Source: Hymenobacter nitidus (GTDB lineage Bacteria; Bacteroidota; Bacteroidia; Cytophagales; Hymenobacteraceae). From it: a DNA stretch of 64,000 bases. Below are positions 62,662-64,000 of the stretch, one piece after another. The position numbers and the translations under genes were made by a program. The stretch spans positions 310,001-374,000 of the forward strand of contig NZ_JAJADQ010000003.1 of assembly GCF_020447315.1 (NCBI RefSeq), given 5' to 3'. The notes below the pieces were generated by a model. It was not told where the DNA came from and made no database searches. It saw nothing but the letters and a program-made list of their open reading frames with translations. Every line of letters begins with the position of its first letter. Position 1 is the first letter of the stretch.

Positions 62662-63711
62662 ATGAATCAGCTCTGGCAACGCTTTCTGGTCCCGATGGTG
62701 GACGGCCTGCGCTATGCCACGCTCACGAGCTACAGCTGGCAGCAGCCGCGCCTGCTGCTGCTCATCGCCCTGATTCCGGTGCTGTTTCTGGTGCGCTGGC
62801 TGCTGATCCACCGTCGCCGGCCCCGCCTGGGCGTAGCCTTCGTGGCCGGTGAGTTGCGCCACGACTGGAGCGCTGGGCTGCGCTTCGTGCCCGATATCGT
62901 GCTGGGCCTGAGTCTGGCCTTTGGCATTGTGGCCCTGGCCCGGCCCCAGCGCACCGACGAGCGGGTGGTGCAAACCGGGCAGGGCATCGATATTCTGCTG
63001 CTGGTGGATGTGTCGTCGTCGATGGAGCTGCAGGATTTGCGGCCCAACCGCCTGGAAGCCGCCAAGCGCGTGGCCCGGGAGTTTGTCGATGGCCGCTCCG
63101 GCGACCGGATCGGCTTGGTCGTGTTTGCCGGCGACGCCTACTCCCTGGCCCCGCTTACCACCGACTACGAGCTGCTACGCGAAAACCTGCAAGGCCTGAA
63201 GCTGGGCATGATTGCCAACGACGGCACGGCCATCGGCACGGCCCTGGGCGTAGCCACCAACCGCCTGCGCGACTCCCGTAGCCGCACCAAAGTCTGCATT
63301 CTGATTTCGGATGGCGAGAATACCGCCGGCAGCCTCGACCCGCTCACGGCGGCCCAGCTGGCCCACGTCTACGGCGTGAAAATCTACACCATCGGGCTGG
63401 GCAAGGATGGCTTCGTGCCCTACGGCCAGGATGCCAACGGCCGCCCGCGCTTCGTGGAAACCCAGCTCGACGAAACCACCATGCGCCAGCTGGCCCAGGC
63501 CGGGGAAGGCCAGTTTTTCCGGGCTACCGACAACGGGGCCCTGCGCGGCGTGTTCCGCCGCATCGATGAGTACGAGAAATCCGAAATCAAGCAGACCCGC
63601 TACCGCAACACGAAAGACTATTACCGCATTTATCTGTTCTGGAGCGTGGGTCTGTGGCTGCTGTGGCTGGGCCTGAAAAACACGTTTCTCACCAACTCCC
63701 TGGAAGACTGA
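62662..63711 (+). CDS. batA: VWA domain protein BatA
   Basis: A 349-residue protein. Two N-terminal membrane helices (30-49, 77-93), a von Willebrand factor A domain with intact MIDAS DVSSS (116-120) and a C-terminal membrane helix (about 325-342). The periplasm- or cytoplasm-facing VWA domain likely mediates metal-dependent protein binding. BatB and further Bat genes do not follow; the next gene is a YggS homologue. Confidence 0.88.
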   Translation: MNQLWQRFLVPMVDGLRYATLTSYSWQQPRLLLLIALIPVLFLVRWLLIHRRRPRLGVAFVAGELRHDWSAGLRFVPDIVLGLSLAFGIVALARPQRTDERVVQTGQGIDILLLVDVSSSMELQDLRPNRLEAAKRVAREFVDGRSGDRIGLVVFAGDAYSLAPLTTDYELLRENLQGLKLGMIANDGTAIGTALGVATNRLRDSRSRTKVCILISDGENTAGSLDPLTAAQLAHVYGVKIYTIGLGKDGFVPYGQDANGRPRFVETQLDETTMRQLAQAGEGQFFRATDNGALRGVFRRIDEYEKSEIKQTRYRNTKDYYRIYLFWSVGLWLLWLGLKNTFLTNSLED

Positions 63712-63847
63712 CTTTTGTTACTGTGAGAAATGTGCTTGAATGTGCTGATGAGGAAAATGTGAAAGGCAGCCTCCTTCAAGCTGTAACAGACAACACCAAT
63801 GCCTTTTCCACATTATCCACATTCCAACCCATTAGCACATTTATAAA
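63712..63847. repeat. AATGTG/CACATT complementary region before yggS
   Basis: Three AATGTG words at 63729, 63739 and 63756 face three CACATT words at 63809, 63818 and 63836 across a 48-nt spacer, so the transcript could fold into a long imperfect hairpin. The gap is also A+T-rich with no gene. Confidence 0.45.
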
Positions 63848-64000
63848 ATGCCCATTGCCGAAAATCTCCGCTACTTTGAAAGCCAACTGCAGGGCACTGG
63901 GGCCCGGCTGGTGGCCGTTACCAAGACGCACCCGGTAGCTTTATTGCAGGAAGCTTACGACGCGGGAGCCCGTCTTTTCGGCGAAAACAAGGTGCAGGAA
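63848..64000 (+). CDS. YggS-type PLP-binding protein (partial)
   Basis: Only the first 51 codons lie in the window. MPIAENLRYFESQLQGTGAR, VAVTKTHPV, QEAYDAGARLFGENKVQE match the start of YggS/PLPBP, a PLP-homeostasis protein whose PLP lysine is in the AVTKT motif. The rest continues past the window edge. Confidence 0.88.
   Translation, partial: MPIAENLRYFESQLQGTGARLVAVTKTHPVALLQEAYDAGARLFGENKVQE

Overview
The window looks like chromosomal DNA from a GC-rich member of the Bacteroidota, most likely Hymenobacter or a close relative in the Cytophagales. Evidence: a subtype iii type VI secretion system (T6SSiii, so far specific to this phylum); TAnnTTTG-type -7 promoter boxes very close to start codons with little Shine-Dalgarno signal; and Bacteroidota-type families (DUF4296 lipoprotein, Bat-type DUF58/VWA cluster, menaquinone gene menC). 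I saw no rRNA or tRNA genes, CRISPR arrays, insertion sequences or phage integrases.

Layout. 1-6.7 kb holds housekeeping genes: murI, a small unknown, an Uup-like ABC-F ATPase, a lipoprotein, a DUF952 protein, an acidic unknown and hpd. 6.7-37 kb is a T6SSiii island. It has tssG (minus strand), then tssN-tssK-tssO-tssE-tssF (plus), a minus-strand block of an Hcp-lipase fusion, its lipoprotein ankyrin partner and tssH/clpV, then tssB-tssC-tssD/hcp (plus). A long minus-strand effector block follows: vgrG, an unknown possible adaptor, a PAAR-like/Rhs toxin, its immunity candidate, small genes, a decayed rhs-tip/immunity remnant, a second PAAR-like/Rhs toxin and two immunity candidates. Divergent from vgrG is a second candidate effector/immunity pair: an unknown 362-residue protein and a MORN-repeat lipoprotein, joined by an ATGA overlap. 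38-47.9 kb holds a phosphohexomutase, a secreted plug-like protein, an SDR/AraC pair, an unusual array of eleven 21-bp units, two outer-membrane barrel candidates and an NTF2-like gene with an apparent frameshift. 46-53.8 kb is envelope and lipid metabolism: UbiB/AarF kinase, phasin-like protein, alpha/beta hydrolase, PlsC-like acyltransferase, retropepsin-PDZ protein and menC. 53.8-60.4 kb carries a KGG stress protein, ergothioneine genes egtB-egtD with an aminotransferase, a MATE transporter, a DUF922 zinc protease and csaA. 60.4-64 kb holds a DUF4296 lipoprotein, a DUF58/accessory/BatA operon and the start of a YggS-type PLP protein.

How the genes work together. TssB/C form the contractile sheath, TssD the tube, TssE/F/G/K the baseplate, TssN/O are the T6SSiii membrane components, TssH recycles the sheath, and VgrG with the DUF4280 (PAAR-like) ends of the Rhs proteins form the spike. 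TssJ, TssL, TssM and TssA are absent, as expected for subtype iii. TssP, TssQ and TssR, which often accompany it, are not visible either. At least four cargo modules can be read: a lipase carried on Hcp, a GIY-YIG-like nuclease tip, an unassigned Rhs tip, and the unknown protein beside vgrG. The two partners with lipoprotein signals (ankyrin and MORN) suggest periplasmic protection, whereas the Rhs partners look cytoplasmic.

All functions were assigned by reading motifs by eye. No database search was run.
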